A stretch of DNA of 64,000 bases from Cristatella mucedo (Eukaryota > Bryozoa > Phylactolaemata > Cristatellidae): the NCBI GenBank assembly GCA_009760855.2, contig WPIO01000019.1:5313501-5377500 (forward strand). Reading direction: 5' to 3'. Each line of letters opens with the position of its first letter. Positions within the stretch are counted from its first letter, which is position 1. This document shows, piece by piece, positions 14,901 through 30,000 of the stretch. A program made the position numbers and the translations under genes. The notes under the pieces are model-generated. The model worked only from the letters and a program-made list of their open reading frames with translations. It was not told where the DNA came from and ran no database searches.

Positions 14901-17900
14901 ACAGCCCTAATAACAGAGCCGTGCCCCCAGCAGTGCTAGCCAGGGGATGAGCTCAGCCATGCACTGGCACGATCTCCACAGTCTCGAACGCACAGCAAAT
15001 TTCCTTTCAACGGTTTCTGACCCACCCAGATCTCCAGGCCTTCTAATAATGATAAGGATTATAATAACAGTAACGTATTTGTATACCACACTCACAGAAC
15101 TTAATCTCTTTCTAGGCACTTTACATTTGCTGCTTTGGAAATTCTAGCAATAGCTTCCCATCATGCCAGCAACACTGACGCTCGATTCGGTGTCCTTGGA
15201 GGTAAGAGTCTGCTATGAGGCTATGCCATGAGGTTGCGGAGAGGGCATCACTTGAAAGCTACGGTCGAAGGACATCGCACAGAAGGACATGGACAGGAGT
15301 GCACATTTTCTTCACAAACCGGTAAGGCATACACATTGGTGGCACAATATAGTCCAATGAACCCCACCCCCCCACTGAGGCACATAGTGAAACTGGAACT
15401 TGGCCACAGTTTTGGTGAAGTCTACCAATTGAACTATGAAGGCTACTAGCCTTAACGGTCTCGATGGGAAAATAAAGTAAAAGAAAAGAGGCTGATTCAC
15501 TAGCCTCATCTAGCGGCTGTCATCCCAAAGCCTGGAACTCCCTCCCGACCTGCGTCAGAACATCCCCTGACCTGACCACATTTAAAAGGAACTTAAAAAC
15601 ACACCTATTTAGTACAGAATTTAGTGGGTCCCAGTGATTCGTCCTTGACGTGCTTATGCATTCTGACACTGCATGCTGCCACTAACCACATTTGCATGCT
15701 GACCCTGTGCATGTCACCCCAAACCATATTATCCATTTTTTTTTGTTTTTCAAGCATGATTTTACTTACCATTCAATTGCATTTCACTTTGCAGCAAATG
15801 TAAAGCGCCTAGAAAGAGATTAGGTTCTCTGAGGGTGCTTTATCAAGTGCATTATTATTATTATTATCCCCATTTGCAGTGGGCAAACAAGGATTACCTG
15901 CAGCCAGTCTCGAACCCACGACCTGGGTTTTTAAGTGCGAGCACAACGAACTGAGCCGTATCCCTAGTACACAGATTGCAACGACTTAATGTAGTCAACA
16001 GCTATGTCCAACGTCAGTAACTAACAGGTAGCAGATTTAGTAAATGCTGCAACAGCATCACATTTGGTCCGGCAAAACGCGAGTGAAGAACCACTAGAAG
16101 GAAGAAAGTTCGACTTAAAAGTTCAGTTTCAGCCTCGTGCTGGGCAGTGCCACCACCAGGCTTTTACATAGGCACCACACAACAACCGCTTACGCCTTGC
16201 TCGAGAAATCCCCATGCAACCCAACCACGGCTCAGCAATTGATCACTTGGACGAACATCGGTAAAACGTCAGTCGAAAGAAAAGAATTGCAAGAGGAAAC
16301 TCACCACCAGCTTCTTCACCTTTGATGCACTGCCGGCAATCCTAAACAGACCCTGCAAATGAAAAGGGCTTTGGTTCACACACACTGTTTGCTACATGGT
16401 GAGCCGTGATGGCACATTGGGTTAGGCGGTTGGATGCTTTTCGTGACTTCGATTCCGAGGTCGCGGGTTCGAATCCTGCGGTGGGCGATCCTTTATTGCT
16501 GCTGCAAGCAGTGGCGATAGCCTTAATAGGCTCTTCTGCTGCTATGCAAAATGAGGCTGTTAGATCAGCTAGTATTTTTTTACCTGAGAAGGCACGTTCG
16601 ACCTTGCCACTGAATTCTCCTCTCACAGTTATCTAGGGCATGCATCAGTTAGCCTTCGCAGGGGCTCATCAGTCGTCAAGCAGAGCACCCACGAACGTGC
16701 AACGCATCTTTGACAGTACCACTACTGCAAGCTTGGACACGGGTTGTAGAAGCCAGCACACAGAAGACACGGTTGACCAAAAACACAAAGTGCTAAGATA
16801 ACCAACAGAGAGGTGGCCAAAAATATGTACAAGGCATGACGATAGCTGTAGTTAGTCACGAACGGCTTTCGACCCGCGTTAAAGAGAAAACTTGCGACCA
16901 AATGACCAATTGTCTGCTTGCCACCCAAGCATTGAAATGCCAAAATCAGGCACTGCACAGCAACTGCTTAATACGTACACAGGGCCCAGTAGATGATGTG
17001 GGCAAAAAGCCAGCCTCGGCAGACGAACCGCCGGACAAGCGAACAGCGCTACCTAGGGTGCGCGACTCAGAGAGGGTGCGCGACTCAGAGAGGGTGCGCG
17101 ACTCAGAGAACTCAGAAATAAAGAAAATTTTGGGTACAGCACTCAATTCACTATCACTAGGTCCCAGGCTCAGCATCGGCCCACCTCAGCTGTTAGTTCA
17201 ACTATACGCCCTCTGCTCGCTTTTATCTTCTTCCGCGATCAACTCTGCACCTTACTTAGACAAGTATGCTAGCATCATGAATGAAAAGTCCAGAACATGC
17301 CCAAGTGGCTCAGATTACAGTGATAACACCTGTACAGACCCCTAAAACCACATACACTCCAGGCACACACGGTTGAAATTAGCTGATCTCTCGGGATATG
17401 AATAGCAGTGCATCCTTACGAAGCTGCTGCAGGGTACAACGAGTACTCTACTTTCACACATTTGCTCAGTATTTACTGAAATTCATTTCCTGAGAATAGG
17501 CAGCTAACTTTATGGGAGCAAGTACTGCTTTAGTTATAAAAAGCTTTCTAGTCAAGATAAGTGCAAGGACAATAACGTCCTTTAGCTAATGCAGCAAACA
17601 TTAAGCGATCGCATGTACAAGTCCATGCATACACTCGAACACAGAACTATCGGAGACCTCAAGTTAATGAGGAGTAGTAGACATTCGACTGTGAAGCACT
17701 ATACCACTACACAGAGAACGAATGCGCTCAATTAACATAACGCTTTCCATGATGGCCTCTTCATAAACTAGCGAATACGGATCCTTTTAACTGCCTTCAC
17801 AATCCTTTTCCCATGGACACAGCAGTTGTCTCGCACTGTGGGCAGCAGGCCTACCGGCAGGAATACCAGGGTTTCTGGCTCGCTTAGGATAACAAGCTTA

Positions 17901-20900
17901 GTTGGCAGGCAAGCCGGGCTGCTTTGCTTCAAACCGAGCCAGTACTTTTTTACTGGACAGAAAAAGCTGTATTTAGCAAGAGTTTCCCACTACACCCGAG
18001 CATGCTGGCCAATCTTCACCAGCACAACAATTAAGCACTTGTCTACACGTGTGATGAACTACCAGGTTCAATCTCACGAGCCTCACGTGTTTGCAGCCGT
18101 GCACAGCACAATTAACCGCACTGGTTATTTGATCTGTCAAGCACCGAGTCAAATAACCATACTTAGTTAGGATTCTTCGTATCGCATGCATGTGATTAGT
18201 AGAACGACCATTTATGACAAACCCCGAGTAGGGAATGCTAGCAAGGACTTGATGCCTACAGAGGCCAAGGACTTAACAACCAATGTCTGCTGTAAGTATG
18301 CCCCATGGCAAGAGATCAGTATTATATCATATTATTACCTCCTCGTCCATAGCAATCTGAGCCAGAGTTTCGATGCAGGTCTCAATGACTAGAGCAATCT
18401 CTCTGTCAGAAGTGTGCAAATGCTCCTCCAGTGCTGTACCAAAGAGTGGCTTCAGAGAATAGCGGCCTGTAAGATAAGCATTAGATGCAGGAACAATATA
18501 GCAATAGCTCGTTAAGGATAGCTAATAATATCAATGCCGATAATGATTTACCGGCCACAAGGAAAGAAAACGCATTCAAGGAAATGTAGGGAATATTTAT
18601 CAAGTTAACAATAGCAACAAAAGGTAAGCTTTAGTCCTAGGGCATACATGAAAGACTAATTTTGAATTCAACCAGGGAGGAGGAGGAAGAGAAGAGGGAG
18701 AAAGAGAAGGAGGGATGCTATGCGGACACTCTATCAGGGACAAAAATAAATCTCCAGCTGAGACAGGAGCGAAGCATAACACAGCTTATGCACACAAGGG
18801 GCGGCAGTACGATCCTACTTATGTTGTCCTTCAGTTTTGGGACCAGCTCGGTTAGCGTTGCAGCTGTCTTCTCGTGAAGAAGAACTTCTGCTTCAAGCCA
18901 CTGCAAGAGACCAAATTTATTATTTCCACCCACACGACGACCCAAAATTAAACGTGGCCTTCAGTAACTGCCATACTTGTAAAACCAGCAAACATTGCAG
19001 ATACCAGTCTAATGAGCTTTTGCCCCACCAGCAGAAGTTAGGCAAGAGGTTATAAGGACACGAAGGGACATCTTAGGGTAACGAAGCAGTAAAGGCCCTC
19101 ATTTAACTAAGACCTGTTTCTCCATCGAACAAATCGCCAAGCACAACAATCTCTACTCGGCTAGGAATCCTGATGGATGTGCAACTCTTACTTGGCATCA
19201 ATTGCATCAATCTTGTCATCCCAACCAGTGGCGCTAGGTACAAGTCATGTGCTCACTGACACACAAGTCTGCAAATTTCCGAAAAGCTCTACACTGCCCT
19301 TTTACTTAAATAAATAAATCCAAGCAGATTGAACAGCCTCTTTTGTATAGCGACAGAAGAGCCTTTTCGGCTATCACCACCGCTTGCAGTGGCGATAAAG
19401 GATCGCCCACCGCAGGAATCAAACCCACGACCTCGGGACCGAGGTCGTGAAAGCAACCGCCTTACCTAGTGTGCCATCACGGCTTACTATGCAGTTAAGG
19501 ATAAAGTGCAGTTGTTCAATACATGGGATAAGAGCCATATTTTTAAATGACCAGATGGCATGTAATGAGGATAGAAAGAGCAAAATCGCCTGCCTCTGGA
19601 CAAGATGAAATCCTGAAAGTTGGTAATAACCCTTGCCTATGGTCTTGCAAATGTCCTCGGTGTGAGTGGCTACAATTTTCAGTTTCGTACGCTAGCCGGA
19701 CCCATTAATTAGGAGAATACATGAAACGATGTAGGCAAGTGATCAGGTCGCATCCTTAGCCAGCCACAAAACTCAAAATTAATTGTATTCTTTAAATAAT
19801 GAGAAACAAAAGCACGGGAGAGGGATGGCGGACAAATGCATTACTAAATAAACGAGACTCAAGGCTTCTGCTAGTTTCATAATCTCAGTATTATCTGGTT
19901 CGATGGCCAATTTTAAAACCCGTTAACATTTTGAAAATGTAGACCGATCAAAGGTTGTCTGCCCTCGGACTGAATGGACAGATGTTTTGCTTTAAGCAAG
20001 TAATGATCACATAGCCACTGGTTTTCCAATGGCCTACAAATTGAGTGAGCTATCGAGCCTACCACTTTAGTGCACTCCATAAATGCCCCGAGGCCTTGCT
20101 ATCTAGTTGCCAACATCTATCAGCTGAGTAGTGATGCGATTAGTAGTAGTTTGCAATAAACAGGGGCTCGACCCTCGAGAAATCGGATTATGTTCATGGG
20201 TTAGTATTCTGGTCTTACTTTCCTCGGGCTAGGTAAGCAAAAGAGAGAAGGCAAAGACAGTTGAGTGGTATAACTTATCAGAAGGACAATGCCGTTGTGC
20301 TCCAAACAGCTCAGCACATCCACATTGTCGTACAATGCTGCATTCTCCTCCCGGTGGTGTCGCCTGCACAGAAGCGGAGGGTGAAATACTCTCACCTGAT
20401 CAGTGAAGAGTACTTACTACCTCTATAGGGAGGGTAGTCCTAGGCAAACTGAGCACACGAACTAACTACACTCCTACTAAGTGTCAGTAGTAAAATGGAG
20501 GTATTCTACCCCGAAAGTCGACTGCACAGGAGCAAAGGGAGGAGAATATACTCTAGTTTAACAGCTGGCTCCTAGTAGCCACTACTAAGACCTTATGGGA
20601 AGCATAGGCCTAGGTGTTCAAGCAAAATCCCACCATGCTGCCTAAATGCAAGTGTATGTTGTTCCAATAGCAACTGGATGCCGAACAGCAACCATCAAGT
20701 GTGCTGCAGTCGGCCACCAGAGACCACATTTGCTGCTTTAACTTATACAAGTCTGGCAGGTAGGGGTAACCTCTCACACAAGTAGTCCATTGCACAGTTG
20801 CCCGACATTTCTGAATGACTGAAAAAAAGCACGGATGGTCTTGAGCATTTGTTGGTAAAGCAGGAATCTGAGAGAACTCACGGCCAAAAGTCGTAGGCCA

Positions 20901-23749
20901 TAAGACCGAGCAAACAGTTATTTTGCCTCTACATAAAACGATCATGCAACCTCAAGCTTGCTCATCGAGTCAGCGCTAATCAAGACAGCTCACTGACATC
21001 ATATATCAAGACAATAACCGATGCATTAAATGAATAATAAAACAAAATAACAACCTCCACAAGCTTTGCACAGATTTCAGGTTCTTTTGCTATGAAGGTG
21101 TACACCTCTGTTGCATACTGGTCCTACAAGGAAGGAAAAGTTGTGTTACATGCATGTGCATCTTTTCAGGACGTGGGATCGTGTGAGCTATATGCTGCAG
21201 CAGCAGGGAGGGCAGAGGCTGGCCAACACGGCAAACAGCAGCAGTACTGATCCGTACTTTACACTGGTCGACTCTCAGCGAGGCATCATCGAGCTCTTCT
21301 TTGAGACTGTCGGTCTTAGCAGCTACAGCTGTCTGCTTTTGAGATGCAGTATAGCGAGTCCGCGCAGAATCCATGTCCAGTGTGAGCTTGCTCAGGTTCT
21401 TCTTTGTCTTCTGCAGAGCAGGGATGTCAACCTAAAAAACAAAACAGAAAATTTCACTCAGAAAAGTCATCTCCATTAAGCTGCGTTTACACGGCAGACT
21501 TTCACAGATTTTAGGACAGATTTCCCACAGATTTGGGCTACTACGTCATCATACGTCACAACATTTTGGGGGAGGGGCCAAGTCTGCAGACTCATCAGAA
21601 GAAGAATCGGTCTCAACTTGTTGGCTCCTTGGTGAGTCCAGCAGACAAATCAAACCCACAGGGCTCGGCACGTACATCCCACGGCCAAAAATATGGCTGA
21701 TGTTCGTAGGCTCGAGTATATTGAGGTGGTCAGTGCAAGTGCTTGAATATGGGATGATTATGCGTTGTAAGCAATGCTTCAGCCTTTGCTGCATAGACCC
21801 CACGAGCCTGTTCATCAAATCCACCAAAAAACCTGAAACAACGCACATTACTTTGTACTGCTTCCTTCCTAAAAAAGCTTGTTTAAAATGCTTATCTTCC
21901 TATTATTTATATTTTTCTCATACTACTCTACAATGATGACTGCAGCGGCAAACTCAACTTATGCCGGTGTTGACTTGGCGTCTTTGCGGGAAACCCTCTT
22001 TCATGTCAGCCTCCCGGATTAGAGCAGGGCACTGTGGGTGAGACTAAGTCGGCCATCAAATCTGTCGTGGGTGGGACTAAATCTTTCGTGTAAACGTCCT
22101 AACTAGGAGGAAAGTCGGCGTCAGTCAAGAGGAAAGTTTGCCGTATAAACGCAGCTTTAGACATGATATGTTAATCGAAGCTAAAAAGTACGCATGCACA
22201 AATCATCGTAGTTCCTGAAAACAGTGTAAAGTTAATGAACTGCACCAAAGGCACTCAGCTTCTGACCAGTCTATTCTCGGTGTAAAACACAAACCTGGTT
22301 AAAGGAACTGCTATGCAGACAGCGGCAAATCCACACAAGAGCATGTCATAGGCACAGACAAGGCGAAGCTGTTCATAGCATATATGCCTTAGGATGAATG
22401 TGCCAGCACATTCAGATGCATGTGTTTGATTGTAGAAGGAGGCAGTAATGCAGCCTGAAAGGGCAGCTACTATGGGCAACAAGATTTGTGTAAGCACATT
22501 CGTTCGACTTTGGGTACAAGCAGAGCGAGCGAACAAGCACGGGGTGTCGAAAAAGCGTGATATGCATAGAGCAGTCTCCAGCACACCGGGACAAATTTGG
22601 CAACCATAACGTTCATCTTGCAGTAGTTTGGATCTTTGGACCTTACTGAGAACCTTACTGAATTAAGCCACCACTTGCCCATCCTTGGACTAGGACAGCA
22701 CCTCTCATCAATCCCGTGGCTGCTGGCATGGCAATCCAGTATGTAAAGAACAGACAGACCAGGAAAATTCAGGACAGGTGCAGCCACCAGTGCTTGTTTT
22801 CATTGCTTTAATGTGACATCAGCTGCTGCCAACCATTCAAACCTTACACAGTTTCCCGCAAGGTGATGGAGAAGTGCAGCTACGGAAGCAAACCCCTTCG
22901 CCAAACGCCGATACTATGTGCTCAAGCCCAGAAAGCAAGGCACCTGCATCCTGCATCCCTCAGCCAGTCTACTTAAGGAGCTTGCATCGGTCAAGGTCAA
23001 GGTATTTGCTGCACGAGGTCGTAGGCTCGAGCCCAGTGGCATATGTGAAGCACCTGAGAGATTTAAGTTATCTTTGGGTGTCATACAAATGAATTATGTT
23101 TCCTATTTATTTATCACCAACTGCAAAGGCTTAATGGCCTTTTTCGGTAGACCAGCCACAACGGTATTGTGGTGTTCCAGCTAGACAGAATCCGGGAGCA
23201 AGTTAGATTTTTAGCAAGCCTCCGTGGTTGACTGTTCCTTAATCTTAGAAAGGGATCGCTCACTTTTAGGTCCCTTCATTCTATGGCTCCAGCCTATCTG
23301 TCAGATATACTACCCCATCAGGCCAAGCATCGTACCACCCGCTTTTCGGAATCCAACAGTCTGGAAATACCTCATACAAACCTTAAATCCTTTGGAGACC
23401 GTGCATTTAGTTCATATGCTCCCAAAGCCTGGAACTCCCTCCCGACCTGCGTCAGAACATCCCCTGACCTGACCACATTTAAAAGGAACCGAAAAAAACA
23501 CACCCTTTTAGGACAGCATTTAGTGGGTCCCTGTGATTCGTCCTTGATGTGCTTATGCGTGCTGACACTGTGCATGCTGCCACTAACCACATTTGCATGC
23601 TGACCCTGTGCATGTCACCCTAACCATGTTATTCATGTTGTTTGTTTTTCAAGCATGATTTTACTTACCATTCAATTGCATTTCACTTTACAGCAAATGT
23701 AAAGCACCTAGAGAGAGATTAAGTTCTCTGAGGGTGCTTTATCAAGTGA

Positions 23750-23793
<44 letters not shown>

Positions 23794-23984
23794 CGAACGT
23801 GATGGCTAGCTGTGGAAGCAGTCTTCTCAATAAAGCTTTCAAACTTTAAGCAGTTACCAAAGGAAACCTAAATTTCAAGCACATGGTGATGGTCGAACGA
23901 CAACATCACCTATTAGAAAAGTAAAGTCTCCTAGTCCAACCGTACGCTTGGGGGAGTACAAATACGTGCAGACACACACACGCG

Positions 23985-24045
<61 letters not shown>

Positions 24046-27000
24046 GCACACACATGCGTGCACATGTGCACACACACACACACCAAGCACACGTGTGCAC
24101 AAATTTGCATCTGTGCATGCAGGTGTGCATGCTGACACACATACACGTGCATAGACAATGTGCACATATGCATGTGGATGCGAACTTACTAAACCCACAC
24201 ACATGCTACCACTACCAATTGCACTGCCAGAGGCATGGCTACATTTTCACTACAGTGCTGGATCGACTAATAAGTTCTAGCATATCCTGAAACTCTGCTG
24301 CCAAGCTCAACCAATAAGAAAAAGCACTAACCAAACAGCATCGAGACAATGGTGCAGTTCACATCCCATGCTTCACACATCGCAAACACCCCAAGATTGA
24401 GAAAGAGAAGTCAACCGTGCTACCAGGCTACTCGCTTTCCTCCACGGCCACTTGTTGGGCTCAGAGCAACCCTGGCAGAAGCAAGCTACCTCAATGGACA
24501 TGCTCTGCTCACATGCAAGCATGCCGTCATAAGTTCCCAGAACTGCCAATGCTTCAAATCGGAAGCCCACGGGCCCGTGGCCTTAGGTATTCATGCTCCA
24601 GCATACCGAAATGCAGGTTCTGATAGCTATGGAAGTGAGAACGAGCAGTGCAAAAGTTAACGGTCAGCTGACTTTGCAGCCTCGTTTTTGTTTAGCAGCA
24701 GAAAAACATTAGGGACAATCACTTCAGCTTGCACTAGGCAATACAAGATGACCCGCTGAAGGACTCCAATGTACGACCTGGGTTGTGTAGAATAAGCCCA
24801 GTAGTTTTACCCCTGGGCTGAAGCCCAGGGGTGAACACTAAACTGTGTTCAGCAAAATAATAAAGAGAAACAAATGTACTTTATATTTTGCAAATGCATA
24901 CAACACAGTATTATTTTATCATGCTTTTAGCAGTCACAACTCTAAGCCATCACTTGCATTGACGATACAATCCCAAGACAGTCATACAATTTGTCCGTGA
25001 AAATACAGTGCAGTAAGGATCAAAAAATCGGCAGAAAACCTATTTGTATAGTACAAATGCACCATTCGAAGCTTGATAGGGAGTCAAAGAAGCTCAAGTA
25101 AAAGTGAGGTGATGTGGCAGCTACGTCATTAATAACAGACCAGACAAGCCGCTCAGTTTTGCAACTGTTGCAGACTATTAAGGTCACAGGCCAGGAGTCC
25201 TGAATAAAGGGAATTGCAATTATCTAGACACAACGTCATAACACGTGGAAAACCCTGCTTGCTGTACTCATATCTAAGCAGGCTTTGATTTTGGCAAAGC
25301 TTCTGAACTGAAATTAGGTCGACTTGATTGTGGAGAAAATGTGCTCATCTAATGACCGGTCATCACACTTTGCTAAAAGTCTATCTATGGCCACGACCTT
25401 TATTGGCCAGAGAGGAGTCAGTCGAACCCCCGCCCACACGTGTTCGACTACCAGCTATCTGCAATCACCAGCAGACCACTTGCAAAGTTCATACGTGGGG
25501 AAGAAACATAAGTGTCCAACGACAATACACACTATGAAGAAAGCATGCTACTAGGCTGAGGACTGTACAGCTCAATAAGATTGTGCTTGCAACCAAGTAA
25601 AAGATCAGCTGATTCAATAACCTTATTCTATTTATATAGCTGCAGCAGAGCCTGGCCAGCTTTCATCTGCCAATAATCATCATCCTCATCAGGAATCAAG
25701 ATTAGCCTGCTTCAGGACTCAAGAAATGCCACCGAGGTAGAGAAGTGCAAGCATCTATTAGCTGCAGCCTACACATATCGTGCAGTCATATCTATGCAAA
25801 AATAGCTGGCTGGCTCGACTAGACTTCAACTGGCTGGCAGTGTGTAATATCAAATGCAATATCAGATGCCTGGAGTATAGAGCAGCTGGCCACGAAACGG
25901 CACAGGAAAGCACAAACTAAGCTTGACTGATCCGCACCCAAATTTCTACTTATGTGTATGCCCATGCAGACACTTGGCACACCAATAGTAGCCAAGCCTG
26001 TGCTTGATGTCCTGTGCCCTAGCTGATTCACCTCCACGGCAGGGCAAGACTGAGCAGCCCGGCATGCTCAGACCTGCCCGGTGAGCTGCCTATATGGTGC
26101 AGCTGTCTGTCTATATGCACAGGCAGCTGTTGCTATGCTTCAGTGGCAGACGATGGGCTATACTTGAGTGGCAGACGATGGGCTATACGGTTGTTTTGGA
26201 GCCATGAAGTGCCATCATGCAACAGAGAGACACACGGTGGAAGAGCCGAGAATCTCAACCAATGTGGCCTGACTATAGTGCCGTGGTGACAGGAGGATGA
26301 GAGAGAACACCAACAAAAAGAAATAAAAAGCGATGATCGGCTGACTCGACAGCTTTCTTTATATATGGCAGCACAAGAGCCTGAGCAGCTATTAATCCCC
26401 TTCCCTTCCATGATATCGAGTGGGCGGCACTACAGAATTCGCTGATGCATGACTCGAGACCCACGACCTGGGTCGTGAAGTGTGAGAGCGCCTTATTAAC
26501 CTCAGAGGAGCTAAGAACTGCAGCCAAGCTCGCGGTCAGTCGCTTGGGACACATCACTCACATCGAGAAGGCCTTGGAGATAGTCGAGCAGGTCGGCTTC
26601 GGTCTGCCTTTCGTACTCCACGACATGCTTGCCTATGGTATAGTGGCCTTGGGCACACTGCGCACAAATGTCGCTGCAAAGAACGAAACACGGCCCTTTA
26701 CCAGCATACTCACAAGATCGACACCACCGCCCTAACAAAATTGGATGTCAAAGCAGACCGCAAGCACTGCAAGGGCGGTCTTTGCTCAACCTGGGTTTAA
26801 TGGTACGCCAAGTGAGGAAGTACCTCGAAAATTCGCGGATTGGTCATTGGCTTCAAAAACGTCGTGTAGGACAGTGAAAAGATTCAGCATGCTCGGAACC
26901 ATCCCACACTTATCGGAGGCAAGGCTTTAAGCATTATTCATTAGCTTCCGTGTGCTGCGATTGTGAGTGTTATAATCAAAAATCAGTTGATATGCTTCTT

Positions 27001-30000
27001 TCCCAGCTTACGCGAATTGCCTAGAAAGAGCTACACTTGGGCCATCAGTATTAACAAACCTTGGAATAGTCCAAATTCTCAAGCGGTTACGACTACAAGC
27101 AGATTAACGGTTCAGAAGTGCTGTTCTTTATATGGTAAAAGAGGGCTGGCATCATGTGTCGACATATACACATGGTTATGATAAATTATAGGTACATAAA
27201 CAAACAAAATCGACCGATTTCATGGCACAAACCCATCATTCAATAAAATCTGCATTAAGAATAAAGCCATTTTTGGTCAATCGGGTTCACACTGCCGTCA
27301 CTGTAGCATGCCGAAGGCTAAGGAGTGCACAGCGACTACACTGAAGTTGTTCAGCTAGTCCTTCAGAAACAGCACTGAAGCAGTGAAAATTGCTCGCATA
27401 GATGAATGGAAAGAGCCATGGGCTGTGTCAGGTATAACCTGCTAAGTACACTACACTAGGAAGGCCAACTACTACTGCCTAGGCCGCCAGAACACGACAT
27501 CGAGGCAAGAAGACCGTCTGCTACTAACGATGGCTGCCTCACCAGCTATTATGCCTCACCAGCCTGGCCCAGCTAAAGCAGTCACTGGAAGCCATTACAG
27601 GGACCTGCATTAGCAGGCAAACGGTGAAGCGTCGACTTTTGGCGGCGAAAATTTTCTGACATTTACATTTTCTGACAACATTTACTGACGAGTGGTCAAA
27701 GATGCGCCCTAGCTGAAGAAGCGACATGAAGTAACAATCCTATCCGCCAAACGTCACGTCTACTGGAGTCCTGAAGATTAACTGACGGTTTATTGGACAG
27801 ACGAAAGTAAATTTCAACTATTTGGTAACAAGAAAAGCCAAGTTCGAGTAAGCCGAAGAAAAGATGAAGAAAAAACAAATAGAGAGAAGCGACTGTCGGC
27901 AGCATACTGAAATATGGCAGTGGTAAGATTATGGTTTGAGGTCTTTTCCAGTACAGGTATTGGAGCACTGAATCGTATTCCTGGCATTTTTGACCAGAAT
28001 GTTTACATCAACGTGCTGCATGCACAACACTTGAATTCCATGATATCGAAAACTGCTGGGTGAGAGGCTTTATTTATCACCCGGATAAGAACCCTAAACA
28101 TTATGCAAAGCAGGTCAAACATGGTTTCAATAGCTCAGCCGAGGTCATGTATTGGGCAAGCCAGTCGCCGGATAGCTAGGATACCGAGGCTCAACGAGCC
28201 AGTACCTACAACTATTCAACCAATGCTATGTCAGAGATGCTGCCCATACTTTGAACCATAAGCAACACAGTGACATGGGCTCTGCCCTAGAGATGATAGA
28301 AAGGTTACAGACGTACTGGAGAATGCCTTCACATAGAACACCAGCATTCTCTTCAAAGGCTGCTCCAATGATGTTCCCCGGTACTTTTTTCTGAAAAAAC
28401 AAGCATGGGGTGGATGAATCGCTGGCAATACGAGCAGTGAAGCCACAAAAAACACGCATGAACACGCACGAACACGAACGAACACATACACTCGAGTCGC
28501 AAGACTTGTGTGAAGTATATACGGATACAGAAACCTGCAAGTTGATACAAATGAACCATATTAAAGCATCCTGACCAGAGCGATGCTGAACTACCATGAA
28601 CTCACGTGCCATGTCTCCTTGGCATACCACATCAATTCCTGTACATTCGCAATGACAGATACAATGACCATCACAGTGTCTTCCTTTGGTAAAAATCAAC
28701 TAACTAATGGCCATCAGCAATAAAACGAGAAAGCATGCCATCACGTTCCTCCTCTGCAGACTCTTGCTATATAGGCATAGGCAAGGCATCTATGGCTGCA
28801 AATTTAATAGTGATATTACGCTACTGCACACTGTGCTTAGTTACTGACATGTAATGTGTAGAAAAAAAGTTCCGTGTTTCAGAAGAAACATGCTAACTCA
28901 AGTAAAACAGAACCTTGATGCATTCATTGAAACTATCAAGTAGGAGTAACACCAAAGCACAACTAAAACCAAGGTAAGAAAGGCAGGTTCACCAAACAGG
29001 CAAAATAAGGCAAGCACACAGAGAAGGGAGCAGGCAAAGCAGATCAAGTCACAATGAATGCAGCATGCATAAATTCGTAATAGCATAGAAGCCAAAAAGC
29101 ACACGTCCATCAGATCACACATATCACGTACAGGTATATATGTCAACTTACTAATAATACTAATAACAATAATATTACTAGGTCTTAGGTATAACATCCT
29201 AAGAGAACAAAATACCCATCTAGGGGTTTTACATCTTGCTTCACGAGAATCAATATACCGAGCTAATTACATGTACTTATCATGCTTAGACATGCATGCA
29301 TAAGTAAACAAGTTTTCATGCTCAGGCCAACATGCTAAAGCCTACAAGAAGACACTCAGGGCTACCTGCTTGTAGGGCCCTTGGTTAGTTACATGCACTG
29401 AATCACGAACAGGTTGGCATTCAAAGTGAAAAGGTACAAAAAAAGACAAGTTTGCTGGGTCAAGGGAAAGCTATCTGAAACAGATGCATATTCAGCCGAG
29501 ACTTAAATAATGAAAGGTAATTGCAGACAGCTATCGAAGCTGAAAGAGAATTCCAGTCTTTCGGTGCTTGTAAACTACAGGCCCGAGCACCAAAAGATTT
29601 GAATTTTGTGTGAAAAACTCGACGGACTATTAATAGAAACAAAGATCCACTTGCATAGTACCGTCTACAGAGACTATGGGAAGTTTAACACTGAAAATGC
29701 ATGCCTTCTGTCTTATTAATAGAACATCACTCTCGAGATTGAAGCCCGAAGTTGAAGAGGAGCAGCATCCAAAAGAACAGAGTTGTCACAAAAATGAGGG
29801 TCACCAATAGCCAGTAAGAATCCTCAGCCTGACCACCAGCTATTGGACGTTAGAAAAGCCCTGGACAGTTCACACTGTCAAACATCAATGCCTGCCGCCT
29901 TCGAACTGCCCTGTTTTCACGAGGTCGTCTAATCAGCTGGACTCTGCATAAGGTCTGTCTACCCTAAAAAAGACACAAGACTGGAGGACACTTCAACAGC

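Noticed and set aside
16398-16500. Possible tRNA gene (B box GGTTCGAATCC)
   Set aside because: Dispersed copies with the same non-tRNA body show it is a SINE head; no full cloverleaf was found.
23875-24290. His/Thr-rich or Cys/Val-rich proteins across the CA tract
   Set aside because: Microsatellite translations on both strands.
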